From positions 2,542,001-2,606,000 of the forward strand of contig JAYKYS010000010.1 of the NCBI GenBank assembly GCA_036924285.1: 64,000 nt of DNA. The letters are read 5' to 3'. Each line of letters starts with the position of its first letter. Positions within the stretch are counted from its first letter, which is position 1. Positions 1 through 13,743 of the stretch are shown here, one piece after another. The DNA comes from Asterella californica (taxonomy: Eukaryota; Streptophyta; Marchantiopsida; Marchantiales; Aytoniaceae). The notes below the pieces were generated by a model that saw only the letters and a list, made by a program, of their open reading frames with translations, was not told where the DNA came from and did no database searches. The translations under genes and the position numbers were made by a program.

Positions 1-960
1 TTTATAGATCTAAAAGAAAAAATCTAAGGAGTTGTTCTTTGTTGCAAGAAAAGATATTCATGCATGATGTCTTAAATGATAGAATACATAGCCAATAGCC
101 ATGAACTTGATATCCTCGTAGATCTCCCTCAACTTAACTCTAGATGAACGCCAAGATGAGCCTTTGAGGATACCATTTATTAGACACAATACATATAGAT
201 TCACATGCAAATTCAGAGACATCATCTTCTGATTCCTCTAGATTTCTGAAATACAACACACTTCAAATTTTAACCTGATATTATATCCACTAAAAGGACT
301 GTGCTTTCAACAAAGTGAAATGAAATGAAATAAAATAAAAATGTGTTGCAATAGATCTTCTGTATATGATACACTAACTTAAAAGGATGTGGGGATGAGT
401 CTTCACTTCCTTTTGTCGGTAAGAGATTTCTTGCTGCTTCATTCGAAATGTTAATCTTCATTCAGAATATGATGTTAGGGTTTCCAACCGTTGATTCTAG
501 CTCTTTATCATCATGAATGGCTCTACGTATGTGTAGCCACATGAGCATGAAGTCACATTCGTTTCAGGACTATCCGTTCTGAAACTGTGACACTTGTACG
601 TGGATGAGAAATGATCCTCTGATTACAACAGTGATGTAGACGTAAGACGTAGTTGTAGATATAAAATTTATGACAATGCTACGATAAGAAACCGTAATGG
701 AAGTATCTGGGAGAGAAAAAAATGGATTGTAATCAGTATATCTCAAGCTGAGTCTAGTACAAAAGATATAGTCATAGAGCTGATGTGCAAGACAAGGCCA
801 ATGCTGACAAGCTGATCTAACATTTTGATTAACGGGTGCAACTCTTCTAAGCTAGAATAGCTCCTCGAAGTTTTAAACAAATTCAAAATCTACTGATAGC
901 CATTATAGACTTGGAGCTACGAGACTACCATTTATCTAACACTCCCACGTAGTGAGTGGC
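1..960. other. non-coding, no gene seen
   Basis: No open frame with recognisable protein features on either strand. It lies on the 3' side of the - strand copia remnant, where a 3' LTR would be expected, but no LTR pair or TG...CA boundary could be identified. Confidence 0.4.
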
Positions 961-3365
961 TACGGCTTCCTGTTAAGCTCAACGATCATACAAATTTGAG
1001 ATGATTTTCTTTCGTTAGTGGTTTCGTAAAGATATCAGCAACATGTTCAGCCGTAGCACAATAAATTATGCATATTTCTTTATCTGTTACGTGTTGATTG
1101 ATGAATTTGTACCGTATGTCGATGTGCTTACTCCGATCATGAACCTTCGTTGTATGGAGAAGTGAAATTGTACTCTTATTATCACAATTTATTGTGATAA
1201 TATTGTCATGAAAATTTACACTGTATTTCAGACAAGAGAGATCGGAGTCGTATAGTCTCAGTTGTTGCTTTTGATAGTGCCATGTACTCTACTTCGATCG
1301 ACGATATGGTGATTGATCGTTGTTGAACACTCGTCCAACTAACAGTCGCATCAAAGAGCATGTAACAAAATCCGAAAGTAGATTTTCTGGTATCAACATC
1401 TCCGGCCCAATCTACATCAGAATATCCTGTCAGTTGAATTGGCCCTTGAGTTCCCTCATACCATAGAACTAAATCTTGAGTGCCCTTAATATAACGGAAA
1501 ACTCTCTTGATTGTTGTCTAGTGTCTTGATCTTGGGTTGGACATGAATTGGGCTAGAGAAAACACGGAATATGCAATGTATGGCCGTGTAGAGAGTGCTG
1601 CCCACATGAGTCAACCAACTGCATTCTGGTATGGTACTCTTCTCATCACTGCTCGCACCTCTTCAGTCGCTGGAGAATTCTTCAATGATGATCAAACTCC
1701 CACTGTCATAGACATTGATGCAGGTTTTGCATCTTGCATATTGCAGTTCACTAACTTCTGTGAAATATAAAGACTGTGACATTTCAACAAATCTTGCATC
1801 CACATTATGATGTATCTGCATACCTAACAAGTGATAGATTGTTTCTAAATCTACCATATCAAACTCACTGCTCAACATTATCTTGACATACTGCATAAGT
1901 AGTAAATTGACAGTCATCAAAATGATGTCATCAACGTAAAGTGCAAGGACAAGAAGCCTCATAGTATCAGTGAGCAAGTAAACTTAAATCCGCAGATGTG
2001 GGTTTGAACCATGTTTCTTCAAGTACGTATCTATGCAATGATACCAAGTTCTTGAGGACTATTTCAGCCCGTAAATGACTCGCTGAAGTTTACAAACCAA
2101 GGATGGATCAGTCGGTGCAAGACGTTCAAGGAGTCTCATGTAGACTTCCTCTTCAAGTAATCCATTAAGAAATGTAGTTTTCACGTCCATATGATGAATG
2201 TGCATGTTGAATGTACTGCAATTGCTAACAAAACTCTGATTGACTTTAATCTTACAACAGGTGAGAATGTTTTCTCGTAATCAACACCCTTAACTTGTGA
2301 AAACCCCTGAGCCACCAATCTTGTCTTGTATCTAGAATAGTACCATCAGGTCGGACCTTCAACTTGAATATCCATCGACAGGCAACAATCTTACGTCGTG
2401 GAGGTAAGTGAATTAATGTCCATGTGGACATTTTATCCACCGCATGAAGCTCCGCAATAATGACTGAAATTCCAGTTTGCAGCATCAGGACAAGAACAAC
2501 TTCATAGTAAGAACTGGGTTCTTGTGATAACGCAGACGTATTCAACGCCAATGTGGAGAGTGACCGTGGTTGTTTGAAGTCTAGCTCATCAAATCGAACA
2601 GGTGGATGATTTGAACGAGTTGAACGTCGAAAGTTCTGCTGCTCAGCATCCACGAAATGAGCTGGAACAGACAAAACCGTATTTGAGAATCCAGAATTTT
2701 CATATTGAACCTCACTCCTCTACGGTTCAATGTTGAGGTCAACATACAGTTCTCCTCTTCTCACATCACGCACTTGTTGAGTTTCGTCTCCTCTGTGCAG
2801 TATCGGTGATGAATCCAGATCTGCAACAACGTGTCGGGAGGTCTGGACGAAGAAGGAAGACTAGGTAATAAATTATGGGTTGTAGAAGAAGGAAGAGCGA
2901 CGGATCCTGGAGGAGAAAATAGATGTAACACGAGAAGTAGAAGAAACTGAGGATGAACTAACCGATGAAACATGAGTAGTTGGACTTGAAAAAGAAAGTT
3001 CACTCGTTTGAGAGTTAGAGGACGGAAGAAAAAGATTCTTTTGGAACTTGACATCACGAGAATAAATGACAGACTTATTTATCAACCTCATCATCTTGAA
3101 CATTTTGGACTCAGCACTGTAGTCCAAGGATATACATTTTTGACTCCTATCATCTAATTTCTTGCGGCTAGTGGTTTTAGGAACAAGGCCATAAACTATA
3201 CAACCAAATACACAAATGTATGACACATTTGGTTTACTACCATGCCGTAATTCAAACGGTGTGACATCAACCGTTAATGCCTTGGAAGGAGAGCGGTTCA
3301 GCTGATAACATGCAGTGACAACAACCTCACCCTAGTAGATACATGTCCTCTAGTCTTTAGAGAAG
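961..3365 (-). pseudogene. Ty1/copia retrotransposon pol remnant
   Basis: Decayed copia-type polyprotein read on the - strand from high to low coordinate. Near 3226-3050 is an integrase C-terminal stretch (SYICVFGCIVYGLVPK, then KKLDDRSQKCISLDYS). Near 2674-2250 is the start of the reverse transcriptase ([31 protein letters not shown]). Near 1977-1663 is the RT catalytic block with LYVDDIIL. Around 1440-1260 are RNase H motifs (GYSDVDWAGDVDTRKSTFGF). The order integrase-RT-RNase H is diagnostic for Ty1/copia. Gag, protease and the integrase catalytic core are absent, and stops and frameshifts separate the blocks, so it cannot be functional. No LTRs or target duplication were found. Confidence 0.85.
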
Positions 3366-3427
3366 TCATTTCCTTGAGAAATCATGTAGTCCAAGTAGAA
3401 TATTGTATGTGCATGCATGTATGTACC

Positions 3428-3960
3428 ATGGGAAAGTCTTTTCAAGGGCTTTCCGATAACACAAAAAACATCAAATTTGGAGCAACGTCGAGGATTTTAT
3501 GGTAGGTTGAAATATTCGGTAAACTCTGGGGATTTATGACCAAACTGCACGAGTCCTCATGCAAGTTTTTGCATTTTGGGTAAGGGAGGAGCCGAGGGGT
3601 CCAAAACTGTATGAGCCCTCGCACATGTTTTAATCTCAAGTCGACCTGGGAGTTTAAATTGGACAACACTTAAGGTCAGTTGGGAGCAAGAGTGGCGCCC
3701 TTGGAAAGAGCTTATCGAAAGCTTTCTAACAAGATCAAGAACAGATGATTTGGAGCAACGATGAGGATACTACGTGGGTCTGAAGTTTGTCTTGAGTTTC
3801 AACCTCTAATACAAAACTGCATGAGCTCTCATGCAGTTTCGTCTTGGTGGAGAGGGGATTTGATAAATTACTTCGAGAGGTCATAACTTCGTCTAAGGAG
3901 ATCCGTTGGTGACGTTCTGGGTACCACCGGAGCTGGAAGCATGATCTTCAAGTTTAGGTT
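3428..3960. repeat. diverged repeats with a palindromic core
   Basis: Two clear, diverged copies about 270 bp apart share a run built on GGAAAG..., ATTTGGAGCAACG and GAGGAT, followed by an 'AAACTGCATGAG...CTCATGCAGTTT' module (near 3535-3575 and 3810-3840, with a further variant near 3600-3635). In the last copy the module is a perfect 12-bp inverted repeat (3814-3825 and 3828-3839, 2-nt loop). Composition and context suggest the leader or LTR of a decayed element. No coding function is seen. Confidence 0.5.
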
Positions 3961-6400
3961 TTGGTAAACAGATGAGAGGATTTTGGAGTTTGAAGATTGT
4001 GGATTTAGAAGGAATATAACTTCTATCACATGAGTTAGTAGAAGACATATTCGATACCGTTGGATTTGATATTTTGAGGATTACGCAATTGTAGCATTAG
4101 ATTAGGTTTTTAGGGACTTGTGTTGAGACCACAGACCATTGCATCTGTTTGTAAACTCTTTGAATAAATAACAAGAGTAAAAAGTAAGATTTTGGACTGG
4201 AAGTTTGTATTCATATTTTTTCGTTCGTGTTTTTTTAACCTTACACGCTTTCCATTGACATATATCATGTATTCCTGGATATATCGTTTGCGTCTTATGC
4301 TACGACATGGACACTCTTAGCCTCCGGTGTGACCTCTGAAAGTTGTCCGAACTCTTCCTTCTCACAAAACCTTACGAGGATCTAATTACGCTCGTAAGTA
4401 GTTCAACATCGATTTCTTATCACATGATCAAATTGACCGGACATCACTCCTAACGACCCACAACTAACCTAAAATTCTAGTTCTAAAATTTAGGGTAAAA
4501 GTTGTGTAGACTTTCGACGCTTAAATCAAAAAATTGTCCTCTTTCTGTTCTTGACTGCTCGTCTTTTATACTCCTTGGTAGCACCATACCTAAGTACATG
4601 TGTGACCACTAGAAAAATCCAAGTGACGGATATGTAGACCAACAAGTTTCTCGCATTCTTTTTGATAGACTTAGATAAAATCAAAAGCTTGTTGAGCATT
4701 CAACCACAACAAGCCTAAAATCCAAGTCATTTCTCTCGGCTCACTCAATCTAGTCAGCAAAATTTTGACACTTCAACATCAACCACTGCATCATCAGAAA
4801 ACACCACATTAGCAAAATTTTGACATATGTCGGTTTCTCAACCTCAGATTGCCGTGTCAGACTTCCATCTACCACGTCATCAACGGCACGTCAACATTCG
4901 TGACAACCAGAACCTTAAATATTTTAACCTCGTAACTTCCATGTAGCTCCGTTGACGATAACCAAGAAAACTATTTTGACTTTCTCAGCGAGCTCTATCC
5001 AATGGTGTAGTCAGATCTAAATTCTGAGCAAGTGCAAGTAAAGTTGTGTTTACGCTCTCTCATTTTCATCTTGAGACTGATCCACGACATGACACCAGGG
5101 TAAAAAAAAATCAATTCACACTTTTCAAAGTTGGCACATGAGCTTTTGCTCTAAATTGTAAATGATTGCATTTAGAAGTGAAATGATAATTATCAATAGA
5201 TGATGATGCACAAAGTAAAGCAGGAGAATGTAAAGTAGATTTTGTGCATCTAAACGTACGATGACAAGTTTAATTTGGATCTAATATTCAAATGACATAG
5301 ATTTATATATAAGAGGAGGTCGTGCCAAAAAGATGATAGAATGCATACAGCTAGTCGTGTTTTGAAAAGCTTCCACACAAACTATATCGCATAAATCAAA
5401 TGAGACAAAATCATTTGCTCATTGAATGCTAAAGAATCAGCAGCCATCTAACTCTTCAATCGTATACGAAACATCATATATCTGTTAATTATAATCGAAC
5501 CGATATCAGTCAGAAATGCTTGTTAAAGATGTCAAATGAACGAGAATGTAAAATATCTCCACGGCTGGAATAGTTGTACATTGAAGTAGAGCAAGAATTT
5601 AATCGTTTGAGAAAACTAGTGTCAAGTTTCCATTCAAGTTTTAAAGAGAAATTCTCATAGATTTCTCAAGACATTTGAGCATCTTGGGATTTTGCCGAGC
5701 ATTTGATGAAGACGGAAATCTTATGAAAGAAAAGATTGCTCCAGGATGGATCTAGCATTTCATGGACTGCAGAAATATTGTTGGTCGAGCTGGGACAAGT
5801 CTCGAGAAACAAGCTCACAGCTGATTTACCAGTTGCTTATATGAGTGTACTACGAAGAGAGTTTCAATCAAGTATGTATTTACTAGAACCTAGTCGGAAA
5901 CATAAATGAAATATATTTTATTGTGAATATGGAAAATGATAGTACTTTCTGTTTTTACAATGACAATGAAGTAAAGTCCACTAACATTGTTTCTGGAGGT
6001 ATAAGAACCACAATGGTGGTTCATATCACAAGCCAATTTCAAGCAAAGATCGAAGTACCGTTTTTCACTTTTAGAACAAGATTTGCTTGTATCCTATCCA
6101 AAATATATCGAATCATCTTCTTGAAATTTATTATCAAATATAAAAAAGTTCAGGACAAATGGAAATGAAAAATTATTACAAATACACTAGGAAACTGTAC
6201 AGGATTTTCAAGCGAATTGCTGTCCTGACTGCTTCACCTTTGCCTACTGTAATAATTTAGGGGGTTAGAAAAAGGATTTGACCACAGTTCACGGGACTAT
6301 ACTGCAGTACATTATAACGGCAATTCCATCGAATCCTTGTGATGTGGTTACCCTGTAAAGTACTGTAGTAGCTTTCTGTACAGGATCACTGACTAATCTA
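3961..6400. other. non-coding interval
   Basis: AT-rich DNA with only short chance frames. I see no domain, RNA gene or repeat with clear ends. The last few hundred bases may contain the promoter and 5' UTR of the DDI1 gene, but no TATA box could be assigned with confidence. Confidence 0.4.
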
Positions 6401-6751
6401 GGTGGACATTTAGAGGTGGTGTATAGAGCAGTGGATCGGAGAGGTAACAGAAAAGAAGACGAAAATAGAGACAGTTACAGGGGATGGCGGGCTACATTCC
6501 ATTCCCGTCGGGAGCTTCGAGAGGTCGGATTACTTTCCCTCCACGAAGCGCTCAATTCATGGATGAGAAAGAGTGGTCGATACGTTTTGATCCATGTGAG
6601 GTGTAATCGCTGCTCCTGTCCTCTCTGTAGCTCGTCGTGCATGTGTGAGAGTGCTCGCAGAGGTCGCAGGGAGAAGAACGAGCACAGGAGCGGATTGCGT
6701 TTTTCCCACTTCCGGGTTTAGTTTCTCCGCTAGAAATACGGGAAATCCAGT

Positions 6752-9700
6752 ATGAAGATAACGGTAATGCTGACGACGGATGAGCGTATAGTGTCCCTGG
6801 AGGTGGAGCCCGATGAGCTGGTAAAATTCGTTGCTCATTGGTTTTCAGTAGTTTGAGCCAGAAGTTGAGATTTGAATTTTCAAACGGCAATGAGCTGCAC
6901 TTGGTAGATCCAGTATGATGGAATCAGCTTCTGGTACTGGATCTGCGGGGTCTGGACAGTGTTTCTTGTCAATCGGAATTATCTGCAGTACCAGTTTGTT
7001 ACAATTATTCAGTTCTAGGGTTAGCAGTTTGAGAATGGCCACTGATGCATTTTCTCGATCACAAGGTTTTCAACTGTTAGCACCTTCGTTGCACAATATG
7101 AGTAGTTGGACACTGCTGTATTCTGTGTATGGAATTTCGGGGATTTCATAATCTACCATCATGGGCTCTGTGAAGCTGTGTGCTAGCTCATATGTTTGTG
7201 TCTGTGTATCTAGTTGTACGGATTAGAGTCTTTTTCCTGGTAGCTAGTATGTTCAGGCTTTCATGGGATGTGCTGAATTCGGTTTCAGGTGGAGAATTTG
7301 AAGGCTATTCTAGAAGTGGAGGTGAGCACATGCGTACCTAGTTTTACATTCAACTACCTGCTGCTGTGTAGTCTCTGTTTACTAAATTCATCCCTTAAAC
7401 GCTTTCATTTCGGACTGCTAAAGTTTCTGCTTGGCTTTTCTTTATCTGGAATGGATTCTGGAGGGGTCTGGACATAAGTTCCGGACTTTCCTTGTTTCAG
7501 ATCCGCTCTTTTTCACTTTTAGCTAGCCACTACAAGGTAGACTCCAGAACAAATTTGATATGTCGACATCTCTGAGGTCTACAGGAAAGTCCTGAAGTGC
7601 TGCCGTGTGTTGACAAGAGAGATTTCGTTGCAGACCAGTATCCCATTGGATCAACAGCAGATGATGCACCATGGGAAAGAGATCCCAAACAACGCTAGAC
7701 TTAACGCTGCCGGAGTAGTTGAGAACGACCTCTTGATGCTTGTTGCTGCTGCCCCCAGGTTGGTTTGATACTTTAAGTTTGCGGACTGTGTAATGATTCA
7801 GTGTCTTGTGTTCTGTCCATCCTGCTACCACTAAGCTTTCCTTCTTGCGTTTTTTTTCTGACGAAACCTTCGTCCTGCTCATGTGTAGTGTACCGAATGG
7901 ACCCTCACCATCTCCAGTTGCAAGTACTTTAGCGATGAATACTGATGGCTCTGCAGCGAATCCAAGCGCTTTTCTAACACACCTACGTGAAAATCCAAAC
8001 CTCATGACTCAGCTCATGCAGGTGAGAATTGATATCGACGTTAACTAATGGATTTAAACTTCAAACTGAAATGTGGTGCGTGGTTCCTGAGAGCAACTGC
8101 TGTTATATCTGATTTTCACATTTTAGATGATAGGTTTCTGGTTATCGAGAGTGCCTTTGAAGTATGTGCCTACTTATCGCGTAACTACTCTTTCGCTGGC
8201 CTATGCCGATGGGTATAGGTGTTCTTTTTGTGCCTACTCCCAGATCCTATCACACTTCTATCGCTCTCACTCCCTTATTGTCAGTCGCTTCAAATGCAGT
8301 TCACGAGCGCTTATTGGACTGTAAGTAGGGACGTAAATGAGCCCAGCCTACTGCCGTGGTTTGTTGAGCAATCGCCCTTGATATATTCGAGTTGTATAGC
8401 ATCAAAATAAATACACGCAAAGTGCGCATGTATTTCAGTCCGAATCTGGTCGGAATCTCCAGTTCTGACTTGAAGGTTCAAGTGATATTTGTCATTTTAT
8501 TTTATAAAAGGGGGAATGGACTTTTGGAGGAAGAGCCCCAAGTTTCTTCAAATAACATCAGATTTACGGCGCTGGCATGCGCTGGACGCGTGCCGTAATA
8601 AGATGTCAAAGGGATGATGACTTCCTCTGTTGCTTCGTTACTATGAAATAAGTGTTCTTTTAACTTCTTCCGTCGTTCTCTTTATGCATCCGTATATACT
8701 TTAGTGTCTAGGACTGCGGTGATTCCCACATTCGAGGCCCTTGGGAGCCTCTGATAGTCATACTTTTGAATAAATATGACTATCAGAGGCTTAGCAGATA
8801 TAGACTCTTTTGTCTGTGGCATTCTCACCGCCAAGTATAGGATTAAACTATCACATGTGATTGTTTAAACTGTAGACTACTGGTTCGACGTCATTACCTG
8901 ATATTGATCCATTTATCCATTGAGAATCTTTAGAGTTGTATATGCTTCAAGATGATTATCACTAGGGTGGTCAAGTCCCCGTTTCCATGACTGATATACT
9001 GTTCCATGTATGCAGACGAACCCTGAATTAGGCAATGCAATAATAACAGGTGACGTCGAGACAATGCAGAGATTTCTCAGGCAGCAGCATGGTCACCGTC
9101 TGGAGTTGCAACGTCAGCAACAAAGAGATTTTGTATGACTTCTTGCCAACGCCACTGTTTGAGAAATAAGTTGCTACTCGACTGATTAATAACTCTTTAA
9201 ACGCTTCGACCTATCCTCCGATCAAACTCTTAGTGGTTTGGACAGTGTTAGAATTTAGTTCTAGAGGACAAAGTTAGACTTTTGGTTAGGGGAAGCTAGA
9301 TCAAGATCGAGTTTGTAGATTTAATCTGTAATTATGAAGCACACAATCCTCACTGATGAAGCCATGTCGGTACAGTTTTAGTTGCTCATATAAAATGAAT
9401 CGGTGTACTGTCTAGCAGACGAATAAACAGTCTAATCAGCTTTGTGAACTACTGAGACAAAGATGTCTTCACTGCAATAAGTTCCGAGTTGTTTGTCCCG
9501 TGACATAAGATGCTATAATCAGAACCATCAGGAAAGACGAAGCATTAAGCTTAAACTACCCTCTAAGCGAAAAGAAAGAAAACATCTCTATTTTTCGTTT
9601 CCCTCTCATTTCTTGAGAATCCAGTGGTGACGCGAGCCCTTTTGAACAAGCACATATTCGTAAGTACAGTAGCAATAAGCTGTAATCTGATATCTTGATT

Positions 9701-12700
9701 CTTGTGCAGGAGCTGATGAATGCAGACCCATTTGATGTAGACGCACAGAGAAAAATAGAGGAGGCTATACGGCAGGTTTGCATACTACATGCTCCTGTGT
9801 CCCGCAGACAAGTTGATGTTTCTTGCCCGTCGGGTCCTAGTTCGCTCGGACGCTTCAGACAGTGGAGCTAAACCTTGTCCTTCCTGACTTGAGCTTCTGT
9901 TGCCAAGTTACTGACTGGACCAAGTGTTCATCAGGTCCAAATGTTTTAAAGGTTTGTGGTTCTGATGATACAGAAAAATGTCGACGAGAATTGGCAGGCC
10001 GCAGTGGAACACAATCCCGAGTCCTTCGCACGCGTGGTGAGAAGCACTGGCGAGTATCGTTCGCACCTTTTATTTTTTATTAGCACCACGCGTGGAAAAA
10101 TGGAGTTGTACTTGCTTTTTGCTACTTTTACTTCCTGAATAAGATTCTTGTGGAATCGTGTATGCGTAGAGTAAGACAAAGGTTTAGGGTGATGTTCAGT
10201 GTCCTATTTTGGTACAGTTTTCGTTGCTTTGCCCTCACCCTTCTTCCTGTATTATCTTGCAGGTTATGTTGTATGTCGATATGGAAGTAAATAGTGTTCC
10301 CCTTAAGGTGAGTCAGGTTCACGAGACAACATCACCTCTTGAAGTTTCCAGGCATAATGGGTTTTCTTAAATATTCCTTATCTGTTACCCTCCCTATACT
10401 TTATGTATTTCCTATAGAATATAGGACAGGTATTTATTGTGGCGTATGGGAAGCTGTTAAACGTTTTGGGGTCATCATCCCAGACCCAAGTTTCACTCAA
10501 CCAGATCGAGATATGGATTGATAAAAGGTCTGCAGGCATTCGTCGATAGTGGTGCCCAGATGACAATCATCTCCAAGGACTGCGCAGAGCGTTGTCGGTG
10601 AGTTTCCCTTTCGCATTTACTACTATCCTTCTGCAGTCAGAATGCCAGGGCACGTTGTGCGTACATATTGGCTCCGTGAACTCATGTTGTAGTATCTAGA
10701 TGTAGCGCAAGGGTCTCAGGTTTATGTGCTTCTTTGCTACCAGATGCACCGGAAGTGAGGATGCTCACTAGGCGGATATAACTATTAGGATACAGCTTTG
10801 CTCTGGGGGAGATGGTAGTTTTGACTCCAATCGAAGTTTCCAAGCCTCACTGACTGCCCTACTCTTGCTGTAAATCCTTATCCTTTCTCGATTACAGGCT
10901 TTTACATCTTCTGGACCGACGCTATGGCGGTATTGCAAGAGGAGTAGGGCAGTCTGAAATTCTGGGACGAATTCACGTTGCCCCACTAAAGGTGAAACCA
11001 TCTTTCTCCTTGACGTATTTGTCTGAATGTCTTCTTAGATATTCTGATATAAACTATCGACGCTTTTAAGCCTTTCACTTTACACGCCGGGATCACTCGA
11101 TAATGATCTCGGGACTCACATGCACATTTGCAAGGACATAAAGAAGTAAGAGAAGACAGTGTTTTTCGAGTTTTATTATCAGGGTATCAAAATATCTTTC
11201 AGTTTAAGAACGGTCTCGCACCTTACAGATTGGAGAAAATTATTACCCGTGCACCTTCAACGTGCTCGATCAGCCTGATTTGGAGTTTATTTTTGGGCTT
11301 GACATGCTTCGTAAACACCAGGTATGTAGTACTTTCTAGCTCAAACCACAATCCACTTATGCCTGATGTTATTTCTTATCGTTGGGGCCTTTCCAGTGAG
11401 CTGTACTAGACTCTTAAATTTGTTTGGTCTCATGGTTGGTCAAAAGGGAAGTTTCGAGGTCAAGTGAGTGCACGCACTCTTGGTAAGTCTCTGTGGTGGT
11501 CAGACCGATGAAATCGAAATGTTTGCGCAAGGTTGTACGGTCAATAATGATAACCTGCTAGGAGGCGACGGGTACTGCTTTGTACTTCCAATATTGCCTG
11601 AAGTTACATGTTCTTGAGAATGCAGTGCTCGATTGACTTGAAGGACAACGTCCTACATGTGGGTGGCGGCGAGATAGCCGTTCCCTTCTTGGCAGGTATA
11701 TCTACACCACTGTAGGCCTTTTCGTCGTTCTGCAATCACCTTGTTAGTATGTATTTCTGTATGTGTAGGAATATATGATATCTGTATGTGTACAATGGCG
11801 AGTTTGTCCCAGGGGAATGTATGAGATACCTAACCCGTCGTCTGACTATTCCCACAGAGAAGGATCTTCCTTTGCACTTCCATGGAGACGATAGAGTTCC
11901 TCCAATATCAGCTGTAAGCAGGCGAAAAAACTTTTAGTTCCTCTTATGTGGAAGATTGAATTCTAAGTTACACCGTTAGACAGGGACTGTATTCGTCATT
12001 TGTTATTGTAGAAGATTCACAGCTTGGTGCAGTTATCAAACCAGAATCTTCTAGTTTGTAAGATACCTTGGAGAAGAAGCAACTCCAGTGTAATGATTCC
12101 ATAAGTTTGCAGTTTATCCAAATTTGGTTGAAGTTGCAATCATTTAGCGTTTGTTTGTCTTGTTAACCTCTCTTGCAACATCTTCTTGCAGGGTGGTAGT
12201 GGTGCTGGTAAAGGAGCGGTCACAGATTTTCCAGCTCCGACAAAATCAACTAGTGGAGCAGGTATTTACGTGTGCATTTTACGTTACACTTACACACTCA
12301 GGATTCCATGTCTACTTTAGACAAGTTTGTCACTGGGCTGGAGGCATGGTGTTGGTGAGCATGATGTTTCCTCTGCATCTGGTACAGGCGGTCCTTCAGA
12401 AGAGTCTATGGCACAGGCTCAGGAAGCCAAGAAGAGAGCGAGGAGTCCACAGGTGAATAATCACTTCACTTGAAATCGTCTCAGTTGGGAACACACAATA
12501 CCTTCATTTCCGACTTCTCTACTGGCATATTGTGTCTTTTAATACTCGAGAATCTGAGTCGATAAGATGTGAAAATCGGATTCCGTGCACGAAATAATAT
12601 AAGATCATATGGAAATGGAGAATTTATTAGCAAATCAAAGCACAAGGGCAAGACAATAGGTTGTGATCAGTCTTGTGGTTGCGCCTGATTTGTGCCGCTG

Positions 12701-13337
12701 CATGTTCGATTTGTTCAAGGATGAAAGTCCTTTCGGAGATAACGAGTAAGTGAGATTATCCGTTATTCTGGACTTGGCTAAGGCCTTCTATACTCTAACC
12801 CTTTGGCTGTGTGCGGGTTCGGACCAACATTGCATAGAATTCTGATGATGATTGGAAGTAATGAATCTTAGTGCGCTGGTGGCTGGCCACTTCTGGCGAG
12901 ATTCTTTCATCTTGTGGGATTCTCTGCCTCTCCTGGAAGGTACTTGCTTGATTGGAAAGCATATTCCACAGTTAACACGGCTATAAAAGTTATATCTAAC
13001 GGAAGAAAAGAACCAAAGGTACGCTTCGAAAATGGTGTTCAAGCAATGACCAAATCATTTACACTATCGAACCGAATGAATAACCACATCACTCATAGCA
13101 TTCCCTGTTCAAAGCAGGATATCCACGTGAGTACTAAGCAGGCTTGCTTTACCTGAGTCTCTTTCTGTAAAGACTAGTAGTAATGGGTTTGTGTTTCTCG
13201 TTTCATTTTTGCAGGACCTAGAAGTGAAGATAGCGAGGTTGATGGAGCTGGGGTTTGATAGAGAATCTGTCACACAAGCATTGAGCCTCTGCAATGGAAA
13301 CGAGGAGCAAGCTGCTAGCTATTTGTTCGGAGGTTGA
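6752..13337 (+). CDS. DDI1: DDI1-type ubiquitin receptor / aspartic protease, 16 coding exons
   Basis: Exons: 6752-6820, 7289-7321, 7634-7758, 7889-8021, 9016-9132, 9710-9775, 9974-10036, 10263-10307, 10536-10597, 10898-10991, 11229-11321, 11626-11695, 11858-11913, 12192-12261, 12388-12452, 13215-13337. All introns are GT-AG and all phases join, giving 1284 nt and 427 residues, close to plant DDI1 proteins (just over 400). Residues 1 to about 73 form a ubiquitin-like domain (starts MKITVMLTTDERIVSLEVEP). A helical region follows (LRENPNLMTQLMQ; NADPFDVDAQRKIEEAIRQ; ENWQAAVEHNPESFARV). The retroviral-protease-like domain is about 203-325, with the catalytic DSGA motif at Asp221 and FGLDMLRKHQ. 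After a Gly-rich linker (about 343-387) a UBA domain ends the protein (388-427; LMELGFDRESV, NGNEEQAASYLF). Family role: shuttles and cleaves ubiquitinated proteasome substrates in cytosol and nucleus. The ATG is chosen because the UBL begins at once. All key residues are present, so it looks functional. Confidence 0.96.
8746..8791. repeat. perfect 17-bp hairpin in DDI1 intron 4
   Basis: Arms 8746-8762 and 8775-8791 are perfectly complementary over 17 bp around a 12-nt loop. It lies in the longest DDI1 intron (8022-9015). It could be a small fold-back insertion or an intronic RNA structure. No other copy was seen in the window. Confidence 0.8.
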
Positions 13338-13493
13338 TGTTCGAACAAAGTTGCATGACCGGCAGAAAAGTCCGTCCTTTTTTACTTACGGTTCGGTTGT
13401 CTTTATAGCTCGAAGCTGGTTCTTGCCCAGCTCATTCATTACTTTACCGTGCGTGCGATGCCATATGTGAGAAAGCTCTATCCAGATCAAGTG

Positions 13494-13499
13494 AATAAA
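13494..13499 (+). terminator. putative poly(A) signal of DDI1
   Basis: AATAAA lies about 157 nt after the DDI1 stop codon, a typical 3' UTR distance. The cleavage site itself is not determined. Confidence 0.45.
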
Positions 13500-13743
13500 A
13501 GTAGGGGCATTGGAGTGATCTTGAAGTGCTCTCAGTAGTTCTGTACGTACGTTCAGCTGCCGAAATTATAGATTTACCGTGGTAAAGATTATAGATTAAC
13601 CATTTATGGTAGACAATGATCATGATCCTGATGGTTAACAAGCATGACATCGGGACCCTCAGCGGTTGCTGTCACTTGGACACACGCTATCGTCAAAAGA
13701 TACCAAGATACAAAGAAGACAAGCTTTCCTGGATGTGTAGCGG

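Noticed and set aside
6416..6890. Frames on both strands before the DDI1 start
   Set aside because: Probably 5' UTR; the DDI1 UBL domain starts cleanly at 6752 and none of these has a known fold.
7523..8005. 160-codon - strand frame
   Set aside because: It lies antisense over DDI1 exons 3 and 4 and has no features of its own.
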